A stretch of DNA of 64,000 nucleotides from Amycolatopsis acidiphila (GTDB lineage Bacteria; Actinomycetota; Actinomycetes; Mycobacteriales; Pseudonocardiaceae), in contig NZ_CP090063.1 of assembly GCF_021391495.1 (NCBI RefSeq), forward strand, positions 2,790,001 through 2,854,000. Reading direction: 5' to 3'. The notes below the pieces were generated by a model. It was not told the origin of the DNA. It did no database searches and saw only the letters and a program-made list of their open reading frames with translations. Below, one piece after another: positions 9,101 through 17,272 of the stretch. The stretch's first letter is position 1, and every line of letters starts with the position of its first letter. The translations under genes and the position numbers were made by a program.

Positions 9101-10462
9101 CTCGGCGTCACCCCGCAAGAAGGGGTCGGCGAGCTGGAGTGGGTCGCCGAAATCGCCTTCGAACCGGCGCGCGGCTACCACGCCACGCTCGCCCGGCACG
9201 GGGACGGTCTGCTGCTGAGTGTCAAAGGCGCGCCCGAGGTGCTGCTCGCCCGGTGCACCAGCTGGCGGGACGGGATGTTCGGCCCTTCCGCACGACGGCA
9301 GGTCGAGGCCGAGGTCGAACGGCTCGCCCGGCAGGGGTTCCGGGTGCTCGGCGTGGCCGAACGCGCTGCCTCGGGCCGGGCCGACCTCGATGACGAGCGC
9401 ATCCGGCGGCTGGAGTTCCGCGGTCTGGTCGCCCTCGCCGATCCGGTCCGGCCGACCGCCGCCGGCGCGGTGACCCAGCTACGCGAGGCCGGAGTCGACG
9501 TGCTCATGGTGACCGGGGACCATCCCAGCACCGCGGCCGCGATCGCCGCCGAACTGGACATGATCGACGGCCGCGGCGTGCTGACCGGCGCGGAACTCGA
9601 CGCGCTCGAGGACATGCAGCTCGCCGAGGTGCTGCCCCGGATCGCGGTCTTCGCCCGGGTCAGCCCGGCGCAGAAGGCACGGCTGGTGCGTCAGCTGCGC
9701 AAGGCCGGGCGGGTGGCCGCGATGACCGGGGACGGCGCCAACGACGCGCCGGCCATCCGGCTCGCCCACGTCGGGATCGCGCTCGGCAGCCGGGCCACGG
9801 CGGCCGCGCGGGAGGCCGCCGACCTCGTCGTCACCGACGACCGGATCGAGACGATCACCGGCGCGCTCATCGAAGGGCGCGCGATGTGGTCCTCAGTGCG
9901 GGACGCGGTCGGGATCCTGCTCGGCGGCAACCTCGGTGAGATCGTCTTCACCCTGCTCTCCGGGGTGTTCAGCGACGCCGATGTCCTGAACGCGCGACAG
10001 TTGCTGCTGGTCAACCTGCTCACCGACGTCCTGCCGGCGATGGCCGTCGCGGTGCGTCCACCGGCGGACGCCACGCCGGACCGGCTGCTCGCCGAAGGGC
10101 CGGAAGCCTCTCTGGGCGGGGTGCTGGTGCACGACGTCTACCGGCGCGCCGTGATCACCGCCGCCAGCGCCGGGGCAGGCTGGCTTTTCGCCCGCCCGGT
10201 CGGCACCCCGCGCCAGGCCGCCACCACGGCCCTGGTCGCGCTCGTCGGCGGGCAGCTCGCCCAGACGATCGCGGTGCGCGGGCGCACCCCACTCGTCGTC
10301 GGCGCCGGGCTGGCTTCGCTCGTCGTCCTGGCTCTCGTCGTGCAGACCCCCGGACTGAGCCAGTTCTTCGGCTGCCGCCCATTGCTGCCCCACCAGTGGG
10401 CCATCGCGGGCGGCGCCGCCACCGCGGCGGCCGCCGCGGAACTGCTCTGGCACGCCCGGTAA
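6149..10462 (+). CDS. CtpI-like cation-transporting P-type ATPase
   Basis: A 1437-residue P-type ATPase, much longer than the usual 650-900. The extra length is an N-terminal extension of about 650 residues. It contains a metal-binding-domain-like fold near residues 30-100 without a CxxC pair, and a region resembling the mycobacterial CtpI type. The catalytic half is intact: actuator TGES at 763-766, PEGLP in the membrane motif near 875, the phosphorylated Asp919 in DKTGT, and the hinge TGDGAND from residue 1193. PEGLP, rather than CPC or SPC, argues against a classical copper or zinc pump and resembles calcium-type pumps. The transported ion is unknown. Confidence 0.92.
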   Translation: MFLSGLAGAAAKIAGTLITLAAPSAGRRVWSAEDRLHVEVRGVHRPGTENAVRALRQRLLELDGVRSVEVNGHWGHAVVGRDPDVVGQEEILAAVADVEREWELREQAPASVRHPANPGPGIRELAAAGLSLAGTGYAFAGRILPVPPLPPVWPALLSLVDSSPRLRTVVEDRLGRPATDALFALGSATSQALARSPVGLLTDTGYRLLLHREAGARQQAWREWEREAAARPGTHEAEAVDYPPRPAPRPGGPIEKLADGSTALGLAGFGTILATTRNPDRATGVLVAAVPRAAKLGREAFAARLDTGFSGTGSLVLESDVLRRLDRVDTVVLDSASLLTGRSIVDSVLPLGEVDEAGLSQRVHDLVDLRDPGTRRERHGWALTTVGGELSLEVRQRADQLAEPDGTVLVLLHGSVPAALVRLLPEADPMAEALVEAAGSAGSVLLAGRPALRNRLPVDGMVAGGAALADEIRRLQEDGHVVALVSGHERAALAAADAGIGLPCKAGAVPWGADVVCPDAGQVCLLLSATAIARRTSVDVTRLSIAGSVVGALLGGFGPAAGASARTSFPVHLAAALALVVGTWRGMTVGAQPVPLPADRTPWHEMSPPAVLELLSSSPEGLAEAESARRQGRTGAGEEPAETGLARASVDELANPLTPALAAGAGISASVGSISDALLIAGVLGLNALIGGAQRVGAGRELRRLIDTSSARVRLRREGRVRDARAVDLTPGDVIELRAGDAVPADGRLIEAGGLEVDESSLTGESQLVTKTVAATTAADVADRHSMVYQGTVIAAGRALAVVVAAGDLTEAGRSAHAGGDAPKTGVEARLSALSSRTLPLAFGAGGVLMALALLRGRGISQSLGQAVSLAVAAVPEGLPFVATVAELASARRLSHQGVLVRSPSTIEALGRVDVLCFDKTGTLTEGRIALRRVSDGVTDAELHDLADPLRAVLASAVRASPWQEGDGGVPHPTDRAVLDGARELGVTPQEGVGELEWVAEIAFEPARGYHATLARHGDGLLLSVKGAPEVLLARCTSWRDGMFGPSARRQVEAEVERLARQGFRVLGVAERAASGRADLDDERIRRLEFRGLVALADPVRPTAAGAVTQLREAGVDVLMVTGDHPSTAAAIAAELDMIDGRGVLTGAELDALEDMQLAEVLPRIAVFARVSPAQKARLVRQLRKAGRVAAMTGDGANDAPAIRLAHVGIALGSRATAAAREAADLVVTDDRIETITGALIEGRAMWSSVRDAVGILLGGNLGEIVFTLLSGVFSDADVLNARQLLLVNLLTDVLPAMAVAVRPPADATPDRLLAEGPEASLGGVLVHDVYRRAVITAASAGAGWLFARPVGTPRQAATTALVALVGGQLAQTIAVRGRTPLVVGAGLASLVVLALVVQTPGLSQFFGCRPLLPHQWAIAGGAATAAAAAELLWHAR

Positions 10463-10573
10463 CTACGCCTTCCGCTGGGCTTCACCTGCCGAACATCTCG
10501 TCCCCACCTGCGCCTCACCAAGCTGGGTGACGCTACCTGGGTAGGAAGAGACACACGAGGTAGGAGCCGCACC

Positions 10574-10699
10574 ATGCCAGAACTGCTCGCCACCATCCTC
10601 GCGAAGGCGGGAATGCTGCTCCTCGAGGCCGTCATCGTGCGCGTCGTCCAGGAGATCTTCGTCGCGATCACCCGCCCGGCAACCGCCGTCGCCGCGTAG
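10574..10699 (+). CDS. 41-residue hydrophobic peptide downstream of the P-type ATPase
   Basis: A short open frame of 42 codons including the stop, with a good GTAGGAG ribosome site and an ATG start. It encodes a mostly hydrophobic, leucine/valine/isoleucine-rich single helix with one lysine, a few acidic residues and an Arg-Pro near the end. It lies 111 bases after the ATPase, on the same strand. Third codon positions are almost all G or C, as in a real gene. It may be a membrane micropeptide associated with the ATPase; no family is recognised. Confidence 0.6.
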   Translation: MPELLATILAKAGMLLLEAVIVRVVQEIFVAITRPATAVAA

Positions 10700-10710
10700 G
10701 CCGGGCGACC

Positions 10711-11649
10711 TCAGGCCGTGCGGGTGGGAATCCGCCACAGCACGGGGGAAAGGTCTTCGCGTTCGGCGCGCCGGTGGGCTGCCCGTAGCCAGATGAGCCC
10801 GAGGACAGCGACGATGACCAGTCCGCCCCAGCTGAAGACGGTGAACAGGTCGGCCTGCGCGGCGGTGGGCTCAGGCTCGTAGCCCTGCGCGAGCAGCTGG
10901 TACTGCCAGGGCGTGCCGGTCAGCACCAGGGTCAGGACCAGAGCGATGCCGTGCATCGAGTCCCACAGTGCGTGCAGCACGGCAACGCCGAGGTAGGACA
11001 GCAGGAGACGGCCGGTGAAGGCGAAATGCCGGTGGCCGCTCGCCGAGAACAGCACGCTACCCAGGATGGCGGTCCACAGGCCGTGCCCCACGGGCATGAG
11101 CAGCCCGCGCAGGATCTCGGTCTGGACGAGGTCCCTCAGCGAAAGTCCGTGCTCGGTGAACAGCGCGGTGAAGGCGTAGCCCGCGGATTCGAACGCGGCG
11201 AAACCGAAGCCCACCGCGGCACCGAGGATGAGCCCGTCGCGGGCATACTTGTGCGCCAGGTGGCGGGTCAGCACTGCCAGGGCCGCGAGCTTGACCGCTT
11301 CTTCGATCAGGCCGACACCCAGGAACAACCAGGGTGAGGGGTGCAGCAGGTAGGTCTCCAACAGGGACGCGGCGAGCACCCCGAGCACCCCGCCGGCGAC
11401 GAAGGTGGTGAACAGCAGCTCGGCGGTGAGCTCACCGGTGTGCCGGCGGTCGAAGGCCCACGTCACGAACGTCACCGGCACCAGGAAGCTGCCCAGCAGC
11501 ACCAACGTCGGTACGAGGTTGGGGTTGCCGGTCAGAAAGGTGATCACCACCGTCAGGACCCACAGGGCGAGTCCGGTCAGCAGCATCCGCAACCAGATCC
11601 GCCGGGGACGGGCGGGGGTCGGAGCGCGGGCCGGCATCTGGAACGTCAT
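10711..11649 (-). CDS. PrsW family intramembrane metalloprotease
   Basis: A 312-residue polytopic membrane protein of the PrsW family, which cleaves membrane-anchored substrates such as anti-sigma factors. All the conserved elements are visible: EEAVK (Glu116, Glu117, Lys120), FxxxE (Glu154 in AAFESAG), GHG with His189, and HALWD (His226, Asp230). I chose the ATG at 11649, which has a GGAGG site, over the upstream in-frame start at 11694. It converges on the 41-residue peptide gene. Its substrate is not evident in the window. Confidence 0.92.
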   Translation of the reverse strand: MTFQMPARAPTPARPRRIWLRMLLTGLALWVLTVVITFLTGNPNLVPTLVLLGSFLVPVTFVTWAFDRRHTGELTAELLFTTFVAGGVLGVLAASLLETYLLHPSPWLFLGVGLIEEAVKLAALAVLTRHLAHKYARDGLILGAAVGFGFAAFESAGYAFTALFTEHGLSLRDLVQTEILRGLLMPVGHGLWTAILGSVLFSASGHRHFAFTGRLLLSYLGVAVLHALWDSMHGIALVLTLVLTGTPWQYQLLAQGYEPEPTAAQADLFTVFSWGGLVIVAVLGLIWLRAAHRRAEREDLSPVLWRIPTRTA

Positions 11650-11722
11650 CCTGATCGCCTCCGTTCGCTTCCCGGCGGCACAGGCGTTCCCCAAGCGCTC
11701 CCCATCGAAACAACGACCCGTC

Positions 11723-11751
11723 CCCGGCCGTGAGCCGCGGACCCGGCCGGG
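11723..11751 (-). terminator. Possible hairpin terminator after the dipeptidase operon
   Basis: An 8-bp GC stem, CCCGGCCG with CGGCCGGG, and a 13-base loop lie about 80 bases downstream of the dipeptidase stop. There is no T-run. In GC-rich DNA such stems also arise by chance, so this is weak. Confidence 0.3.
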
Positions 11752-11829
11752 CGTAGCGACCGGCGCGGTATCTCGCCCCGTGCACTGACGGCGCGTCGTG
11801 GTCGAGCCGGACGCCGGGTGCGTCGCCGC

Positions 11830-12849
11830 TCAGGTCACGGCATTGTCCGGCGGCAGGGCCTTGGCCAGGAAGGCGGCGAGCGTGTCGTGGGCGACCGCGC
11901 GCGCGGCTTCGTCGCCGAGTCTGTTCAGCAGCAGCGGGCCGAGGGTCGCGAAGTCGGCGGGCCTGCGGAGCCCGTCCACGACCGGCAGGTCGGCCAGGTC
12001 GACCAGCGCCCCGGTGAGAACCGGGTCCACCGTGGCTGTCACGTCTTCCATGAAGTCGGGGCCCAGCGCGACATGGCCGGCCCCGACGAGCCCCACCGCG
12101 TGTTCGACGTGGTCCACATAGGACCCGATGTCGGGCCGGTCGCGCAGGAACGGGCCGAACGCGTTGATTCCCACGAAGCCGCCCGACGCGGCGACCGCCC
12201 GGATCTGCTCGTCGGTCAGGTTGCGCGGGTGGTCCTGCAGCGCGCGGCACGAGGAGTGCGATGCCACGAAGGGTGCCCGGGCGACCTCGGCGAGGTGCCA
12301 GAAGCCCTTCTCGGACAGGTGGCTGACATCGAGCACCATCCCGAGCCGCTCCATCTCGGCGATCGCCTCGACACCGAGGCCGGTGAGCCGCCCACCGGTG
12401 TCCTCCTCGCCGACGCCGTCCGCGAGCATCGTGCGCCGGTTCCAGGTCAGCGAGGACATTCGCACGCCCGCGCGCCAGAGCACGGTGAACATCGCGAGGT
12501 CCCGGCCGACCGGTTCGGCGCCCTCGATGGCCAGCACCAGCGCGATCTTTCCGTGCGCCTGCACGCGGGCCAGCTCATCGGCGGTCTCCACGATCGCCAC
12601 GTCTGCCGTGTGCAGGTTCGCGAGGTGCCGCGCCTCCTCGAGCATGAGCAGGCAGCGCCGCAGGGCGGCTTCGCCCACGAACTGCTCTTCCGTGTAAACG
12701 GGCAGCACCTGCAGGGCGACGCCGCCCTCCCGCAGCTGCGGGAGCCAGAAGTCGCCGAACGGGTCGGCGTGCCCGCGCTCGCGCAGGTGCCGTACCGCCA
12801 TGAGCAGGTCGTCGTGGCAGTCCGCGATGGGCAGCGCAGCCCCGGTCAT
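11830..12849 (-). CDS. Membrane (renal-type) dipeptidase
   Basis: A 339-residue zinc dipeptidase of the renal/membrane dipeptidase family (peptidase M19), which cleaves dipeptides and some cyclic or D-residue amides. Signatures are the metal ligands His12 and Asp14 in CHDDLL, the bridging Glu in AIEGAEP, LGMVLDVSHLSEKG, and FVASHSSCRAL. The ATG at 12849 overlaps the stop of the NTF2-like gene (ATGA), so it is translationally coupled as the last gene of the DUF917-HyuA operon. A second family member lies at 57440-58639. Together with the hydantoinase-type gene it suggests hydrolysis of a cyclic or modified dipeptide. Confidence 0.92.
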   Translation of the reverse strand: MTGAALPIADCHDDLLMAVRHLRERGHADPFGDFWLPQLREGGVALQVLPVYTEEQFVGEAALRRCLLMLEEARHLANLHTADVAIVETADELARVQAHGKIALVLAIEGAEPVGRDLAMFTVLWRAGVRMSSLTWNRRTMLADGVGEEDTGGRLTGLGVEAIAEMERLGMVLDVSHLSEKGFWHLAEVARAPFVASHSSCRALQDHPRNLTDEQIRAVAASGGFVGINAFGPFLRDRPDIGSYVDHVEHAVGLVGAGHVALGPDFMEDVTATVDPVLTGALVDLADLPVVDGLRRPADFATLGPLLLNRLGDEAARAVAHDTLAAFLAKALPPDNAVT

Positions 12850-13238
12850 CGAGTCTCCTTCGCGTGCGCCAACACGGCGTCCAGCGCCGCGCCGTCGTAG
12901 TACAGGGCTGCCCGCGTGATGCGACCGCCGGTCACGGTGATCATCGAGCACCCGTGCACGTCCAGTGGTGCCACCCCGGGTTCGGCCGGGGTGCCGACCA
13001 TCCGCCACCGCACGGCCGCGCGGTGGCCGTCCGCCACCGCCTCGACGATCTCGCGACGGTGGTCGGGGTAGCGGGCGAGCAGGGCCGCGTTGGCCGCCCG
13101 GTCGTCCTCCGCCGAGCCGACCGCGGGCTTCCCGTTCACCTCGACCGTGAGGTCCGGGGCCACCAGGCGCTGCGCGGCGCCGAGATCGCGGGCGTTCCCG
13201 GCGTCGTTGTAGGCGCGGTAGACCTGTACCGGGTTCAC
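12846..13238 (-). CDS. NTF2-like / SnoaL-type protein
   Basis: A 130-residue protein with the cone-shaped NTF2/SnoaL fold signature: an N-terminal VYRAYNDAGNARDLGAAQRLVAPD helix pair, then strands including RAAVRWRMVGT and ITRAALYYDG. Relatives include ester cyclases, dehydratases and non-catalytic binding proteins. The GTG at 13238 overlaps the stop of the hydantoinase gene (GTGA), and its own stop overlaps the dipeptidase start. Its role in the pathway is not known. Confidence 0.82.
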   Translation of the reverse strand: MNPVQVYRAYNDAGNARDLGAAQRLVAPDLTVEVNGKPAVGSAEDDRAANAALLARYPDHRREIVEAVADGHRAAVRWRMVGTPAEPGVAPLDVHGCSMITVTGGRITRAALYYDGAALDAVLAHAKETR

Positions 13239-14797
13239 CGTGCGGTCCCGGCCAGCGGTCCCGCGGCCTTGACCTGCACCCGGCACGTCTTGCCCGGCAG
13301 GTAGCTGAGCGGCACCTCGTGCACCGACGTGATCCGCAGCCGGCAGGGGTCGGCGCCCGCCCGCTCGGCAGCCGCGCGGGCGAGGGCGCGCGCCTCCTCC
13401 AGACAGGCCTCCCTGCCCTTCGGCTCGTACCGGTACACCCGGTCGACCGCGCCGGAGGCCTCGGCGATGGCCGCGCCGAACGCGTTGGCCACCGAGTAGT
13501 GTTCCGGCCGCAGCACCTCCGACACCCCGGGCACCGTGTCCGGCACGAGGTGGGAGCCACCGCCGACCGCGATCAGGGGGAGCTCCGAACGGCTCGCCTT
13601 CATCCGCTCGCACATCACCTGGATCCGCTCGTCCACCCAGGCGAGGGCCGCGGACACCATCGATGGGTCCACTTCGGACAGCCGGTCCGCGTCCCCGAAG
13701 CCGGCCAGCCTGCCCGCCCGCACCGAGATGTCGGACAGCGTCAGGGTCTGCCCGCCGCGCACGAGCGCCTCGTCCACGACGCGGTAGCCGACCGAGTCCG
13801 GGCCGATACGGGGGCCGTCCGGCCCGGGGCGCACCACGGTGCCGCCACCGAGACCGATCGAGATCAGGTCGGGCATCCGGAAGTTCGTCCGTACGCCGCC
13901 GACCTCGACCGCGGCCGAGGACTCGCGCGGGAACCCGTCGACCAGGATGCCGACGTCGGAGGACGTGCCGCCGACATCGATCACGAGGGCGTCGGTGAGC
14001 CCGGCGAGCGCGCCGGCTCCGCGCATCGAGTTGGTCGGCCCCGACCCCACGGTGAGAATGGGGAACCGGACGGCCTCCTCGGCGGTCATCAGCGTGCCGT
14101 CGTTCTGGGTCAGGTACGACGCCACGGAGAGGCCGTGCCCCGCGAGCGCGGAGTGGAAGCCCAGCACGACCCGTTCCGCCACGCCGAGCAGCGAGGCGTT
14201 CAGCGTGGTCGCGTTCTCCCGCTCCAGCAGGCCGAGCGCACCGACCTGGTGGCTGAGCGACACGGGGAAGTCCGGGCCCAGCTCCTCGGCGATGATCTTC
14301 GCGGCGCGCAGTTCGTGGTCGGGGCTGGCGGGGGAGAAGGGGCTGGTGATGGCGATCGCGGAGACCTCGCCGGCGCACCGGGCGGTGAACTTCCGCACGG
14401 CCTCGACGTCGAGCCGGGCGATCTCCGTCCCGTCGTACTCGAACCCGCCGCCGATGATCGCCGACGGCCCGTGCACCACGTCCAGCAGGTCCTGCGGCCA
14501 CGCGGCACCGGGGCGGACGGCCAGCGACGACGGCGCCGCGATCCGCAGGACGCCGACCCGGCCGAGGTCGCGACGCTGGATGATCGCGTTCGCCGGGTGG
14601 GTGGTGCCGAGCATCGCCTGGGTGATCGCGCTCGTGTCGACGCCGGCCACCACCCGCTGGAGGGCGGCCCGGATGCCGTCGAAGGGATCCGGCGTGGTCG
14701 CCGCCTTCGTCGCCGCGACCACCGTCCCGCTGTCGTCGACCACGACCGCGTCGGTATTCGTGCCGCCGACGTCGATACCGATCCGAAGCGCGTTCAC
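13235..14797 (-). CDS. Hydantoinase/oxoprolinase A family protein
   Basis: A 520-residue HyuA-type protein with the N-terminal actin-like ATPase fold (IGIDVGGTNTDAVVVDDSG from residue 4) and the hydantoinase A core. Members carry out ATP-dependent ring opening of hydantoins, 5-oxoproline or N-methylhydantoin, normally with a HyuB partner. No HyuB is encoded nearby. Instead the preceding gene is a DUF917 protein, and the DUF917-HyuA pairing is recurrent in bacteria. The GTG at 14797 overlaps the DUF917 stop (GTGA). The longer frame to 14884 lies inside the DUF917 gene and is not protein-like. Confidence 0.92.
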   Translation of the reverse strand: MNALRIGIDVGGTNTDAVVVDDSGTVVAATKAATTPDPFDGIRAALQRVVAGVDTSAITQAMLGTTHPANAIIQRRDLGRVGVLRIAAPSSLAVRPGAAWPQDLLDVVHGPSAIIGGGFEYDGTEIARLDVEAVRKFTARCAGEVSAIAITSPFSPASPDHELRAAKIIAEELGPDFPVSLSHQVGALGLLERENATTLNASLLGVAERVVLGFHSALAGHGLSVASYLTQNDGTLMTAEEAVRFPILTVGSGPTNSMRGAGALAGLTDALVIDVGGTSSDVGILVDGFPRESSAAVEVGGVRTNFRMPDLISIGLGGGTVVRPGPDGPRIGPDSVGYRVVDEALVRGGQTLTLSDISVRAGRLAGFGDADRLSEVDPSMVSAALAWVDERIQVMCERMKASRSELPLIAVGGGSHLVPDTVPGVSEVLRPEHYSVANAFGAAIAEASGAVDRVYRYEPKGREACLEEARALARAAAERAGADPCRLRITSVHEVPLSYLPGKTCRVQVKAAGPLAGTAR

Positions 14798-15870
14798 CGC
14801 GCGACACCCCCCAGCGGGACGTAGTCGATGTCGTAGCCGAAGGCCCTCGGCCCGACCAGCTCCAGCATTCCGTCGCGGTGCCATTCCGGGGCACAGGGCA
14901 TGCCGATCACGTCGACGCGCTGGCCGTAGGCGAGCGTCTCCGTGGTGATCGGGCTGGCGTCCTCGTGGTCGAGCATGCAGATCAGGTCCGGGGCGGTGAT
15001 CACCGGCCGGTCGCCCTCGAACGCGAGCAGCAACTCGTTCTGGATCTCGATCCGCATCGTGCGGTCCGGATCGGCGAAGTGCTCGACGGTCACAGTGCCA
15101 CGGGCGAAGCCGTCCGTGGTGTGCCGGTCGATGTCGACGATCTTGCCGGAGAAGAACTCACGCGCCTGGGCGAAACGCAGGAACTCCTGGTAGGCGCCCG
15201 GCTCCCCGCGTCGTACCGCGGCCAGCCGGGCGCCCAGCTGCACGCAGTAGGTCATCGATCCGGAGATCCCGTGCTCGAGGACCTGGCCCGCGGTGAGCGG
15301 GTAGCAGGAGATCGCGTTGGCCAGGCCCAGGGTGATCACCGTGCTGCGGGCGAGGCGCTCGGCGAGCAGGTTGTTCGTCGCCTCGAAGACGACGAGGTTG
15401 CCCTTCTCGTCGGCCACGCTCATCGGCGCCGCGGGGATGCCGCCCAGCGTGAACACGGTCATCTCGATCTGCGGGAACGCCCGGCGCATGCCGTCGGCGT
15501 CCACCACGGGCACCCCGAGCTCGGCGGCGACCGCGATGGGGACCAGGGTGTTCATCCCGCCGACCTCGATCGGCTGGATCGCGGCGGGCTCATCGCCGAG
15601 GTGGCGGGCCAGCGCGCGGACCGCGGCCACGAACTCGGTGCCGGACGGCACCTTCTCGATGATCACGGTGGGGGCACCGATGACGGCCACCGTGAGCACC
15701 CGCGCGTCCCGCGGCAACTCGGACGGGGTGACCACGCGCACCGGGCCGAAGTCCTCGATGGCCTGCCGGGCCATCAACCGGGCGATATAGGGGTCACCAC
15801 CGCCGCCGGTGCCCAGCAGCGTGGCTCCCAAGGTCAGATCGTCGAGATCGGCGATCGTCAGCTCCCACAT
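14794..15870 (-). CDS. DUF917 domain protein
   Basis: A 358-residue DUF917 (PF06032) protein. The family mark is the N-terminal LGTGGGGDPY stretch (from about residue 18). Later come a conserved EVGGMNTLVPI segment and CYPLTAGQV. The function is unproven, but the family is commonly fused to or paired with hydantoinase A, so it is probably the second subunit or a partner enzyme. The ATG at 15870 has a strong GAGGAGG site. It is the first gene of four coupled genes (DUF917, HyuA, NTF2-like, dipeptidase). Confidence 0.9.
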   Translation of the reverse strand: MWELTIADLDDLTLGATLLGTGGGGDPYIARLMARQAIEDFGPVRVVTPSELPRDARVLTVAVIGAPTVIIEKVPSGTEFVAAVRALARHLGDEPAAIQPIEVGGMNTLVPIAVAAELGVPVVDADGMRRAFPQIEMTVFTLGGIPAAPMSVADEKGNLVVFEATNNLLAERLARSTVITLGLANAISCYPLTAGQVLEHGISGSMTYCVQLGARLAAVRRGEPGAYQEFLRFAQAREFFSGKIVDIDRHTTDGFARGTVTVEHFADPDRTMRIEIQNELLLAFEGDRPVITAPDLICMLDHEDASPITTETLAYGQRVDVIGMPCAPEWHRDGMLELVGPRAFGYDIDYVPLGGVAR

Positions 15871-16270
15871 CCGTTCCTCCTCGCGCACTGATGGCAACTT
15901 ACCCACCACCGGGTGCACACCGATGTGCCGAGCACACGGTGGAGACCGGTCGGCTGTGCGCGGCGCACACGCGGTCCGGCGCGGGCGGTATGGCGGAGCT
16001 GGTACAGGACCCACACGTGTCCGTGTCCTGCCAGGGCCAGCCGAGGGCGGGGCCCCTGCCGAGCTGCAGGTTCTCCCGTTCTTCGGCAACATACGCTGAC
16101 GAAGTACCGCCGGTGAGCCGCGGGTGTCGCTTGTGGACAGCCGGGGTGAACGGGGACGCCCCGTCTTCGCCCGGGCGGAGACGGCCGGTTCCGAGTTTCG
16201 CGAGCGTGTGATTCCTTCTGGCAAGGGTAATCCGTCCCAGAAGGGGTTTCACGGCGAAAAGGAGAGCGCA
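15871..16270. other. 400-base divergent intergenic region
   Basis: This stretch lies between the DUF917 operon and the small membrane protein gene. Reading frames in it lack homology-like sequence and have poor starts. It must hold two divergent promoters. A GAAAAGGAGAG ribosome site ends it on the right. I see no further supported element. Confidence 0.5.
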
Positions 16271-16438
16271 ATGCTCGGTTTGCTGGCTTTGCTGTTGCTT
16301 GTCTGGTTGGTCTTCATTGTCGTCGGTGTCGCTGTCAAGGGATTGTTCTGGCTGTTGATCCTCGGCGTGGTGCTGTTCGCCGTCACCGGGGTGATCGGGT
16401 TTGTCAAACGCGAGGCGCTGGGGCGCGGCCGCCACTGA
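16271..16438 (+). CDS. Small hydrophobic membrane protein (55 aa)
   Basis: A 55-residue protein that is almost entirely two membrane helices (residues 2-23 and 25-47), followed by a short basic tail KREALGRGRH. The ATG has a clear AAGGAG site. The upstream frame to 16124 is in the non-coding spacer and is not chosen. Small hydrophobic proteins of this kind are common in actinobacteria and are usually unannotated. It precedes the NodB-like lipoprotein gene by 69 bases. Confidence 0.75.
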   Translation: MLGLLALLLLVWLVFIVVGVAVKGLFWLLILGVVLFAVTGVIGFVKREALGRGRH

Positions 16439-16507
16439 CGAGCGCCGCCACGTCCCGTGTTTCGGGGGGCTACCGTCTCTGTCCTGAGGGCGGCGGGAAG
16501 GGCGACG

Positions 16508-17272
16508 ATGCGCGAACAACAGAAGGACCGGCGCTGGGTACTCGGTCTCGGCCTCGGCCTGGGTGCGGCGGTGACGGCAGGCTGCGGCAGCTCTGGCCCG
16601 CCGGAGCCGAGCACGCCTCCCGGGACCACCGCTGCGGCACCCACCACGGCGGCCTCCGTCGCACCTGCTGCCGGACCCGCGACGCAGTTCGTGCGCGCGG
16701 AGTCCGGCCGCCCGGAGGTGGCGCTGACCTTTCACGGTGCCGGCGACCTGGCGATCACCCGGCAGGTGCTGGACGTGCTGGCGCAGCACGGCGCCGAGGC
16801 CACCGTGCTCGCGGTGGGCACCTGGCTGGCTTCGGCCCCCGACGGCATCCGGATGGTCCGCGACGGCGGCCACGAGATCGGCAACCACACGTGGAGCCAC
16901 GGTGATCTCGCCCGGATGCGGGCGGACCCGATGCTGACCGAGATCGAACGGTGCCGGGACGAGCTGGACCGCCTCGTCGGCGCGCCCGGCACGTTCTTCC
17001 GGCAGTCGCAGGGCCAGTACGCCACCAGGACCGAGCTCGATGAGGCCGGGAAGGCCGGGTACAGCCGTGTCCTGTCCTACGATGTCGACTCGCTCGACTG
17101 GACCGACCCCGGTGCGGACCGGATCCGGCGCGCGGTCCGGGCTGCCCGGGCGGGCAGCATCGTGAGCATGCATCTGGGCCACGCCGGGACCGTGGCCGCG
17201 CTGCCCGGAGTGCTCGCCGACCTCCGCGACCGAGGGCTGACCCCGGTCACCGCAAGTCAGCTGCTGGCGTGA
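16508..17272 (+). CDS. NodB-like polysaccharide deacetylase family lipoprotein with altered active site
   Basis: A 254-residue exported lipoprotein: a twin-basic start, a hydrophobic run and a lipobox ending at Cys26 (TAGC), then a Ser/Thr/Pro/Ala linker to about residue 65. The NodB fold follows. Motif 2 His127 and His131 (NHTWSH) are kept. The usual TFDDGP of motif 1 is TFHGAGD (residues 74-80), so the catalytic Asp is replaced, and the RxPxG motif reads RQSQG. It may have changed chemistry or be a binding protein. Its stop overlaps a possible start of the YVTN lipoprotein gene. Confidence 0.85.
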   Translation: MREQQKDRRWVLGLGLGLGAAVTAGCGSSGPPEPSTPPGTTAAAPTTAASVAPAAGPATQFVRAESGRPEVALTFHGAGDLAITRQVLDVLAQHGAEATVLAVGTWLASAPDGIRMVRDGGHEIGNHTWSHGDLARMRADPMLTEIERCRDELDRLVGAPGTFFRQSQGQYATRTELDEAGKAGYSRVLSYDVDSLDWTDPGADRIRRAVRAARAGSIVSMHLGHAGTVAALPGVLADLRDRGLTPVTASQLLA

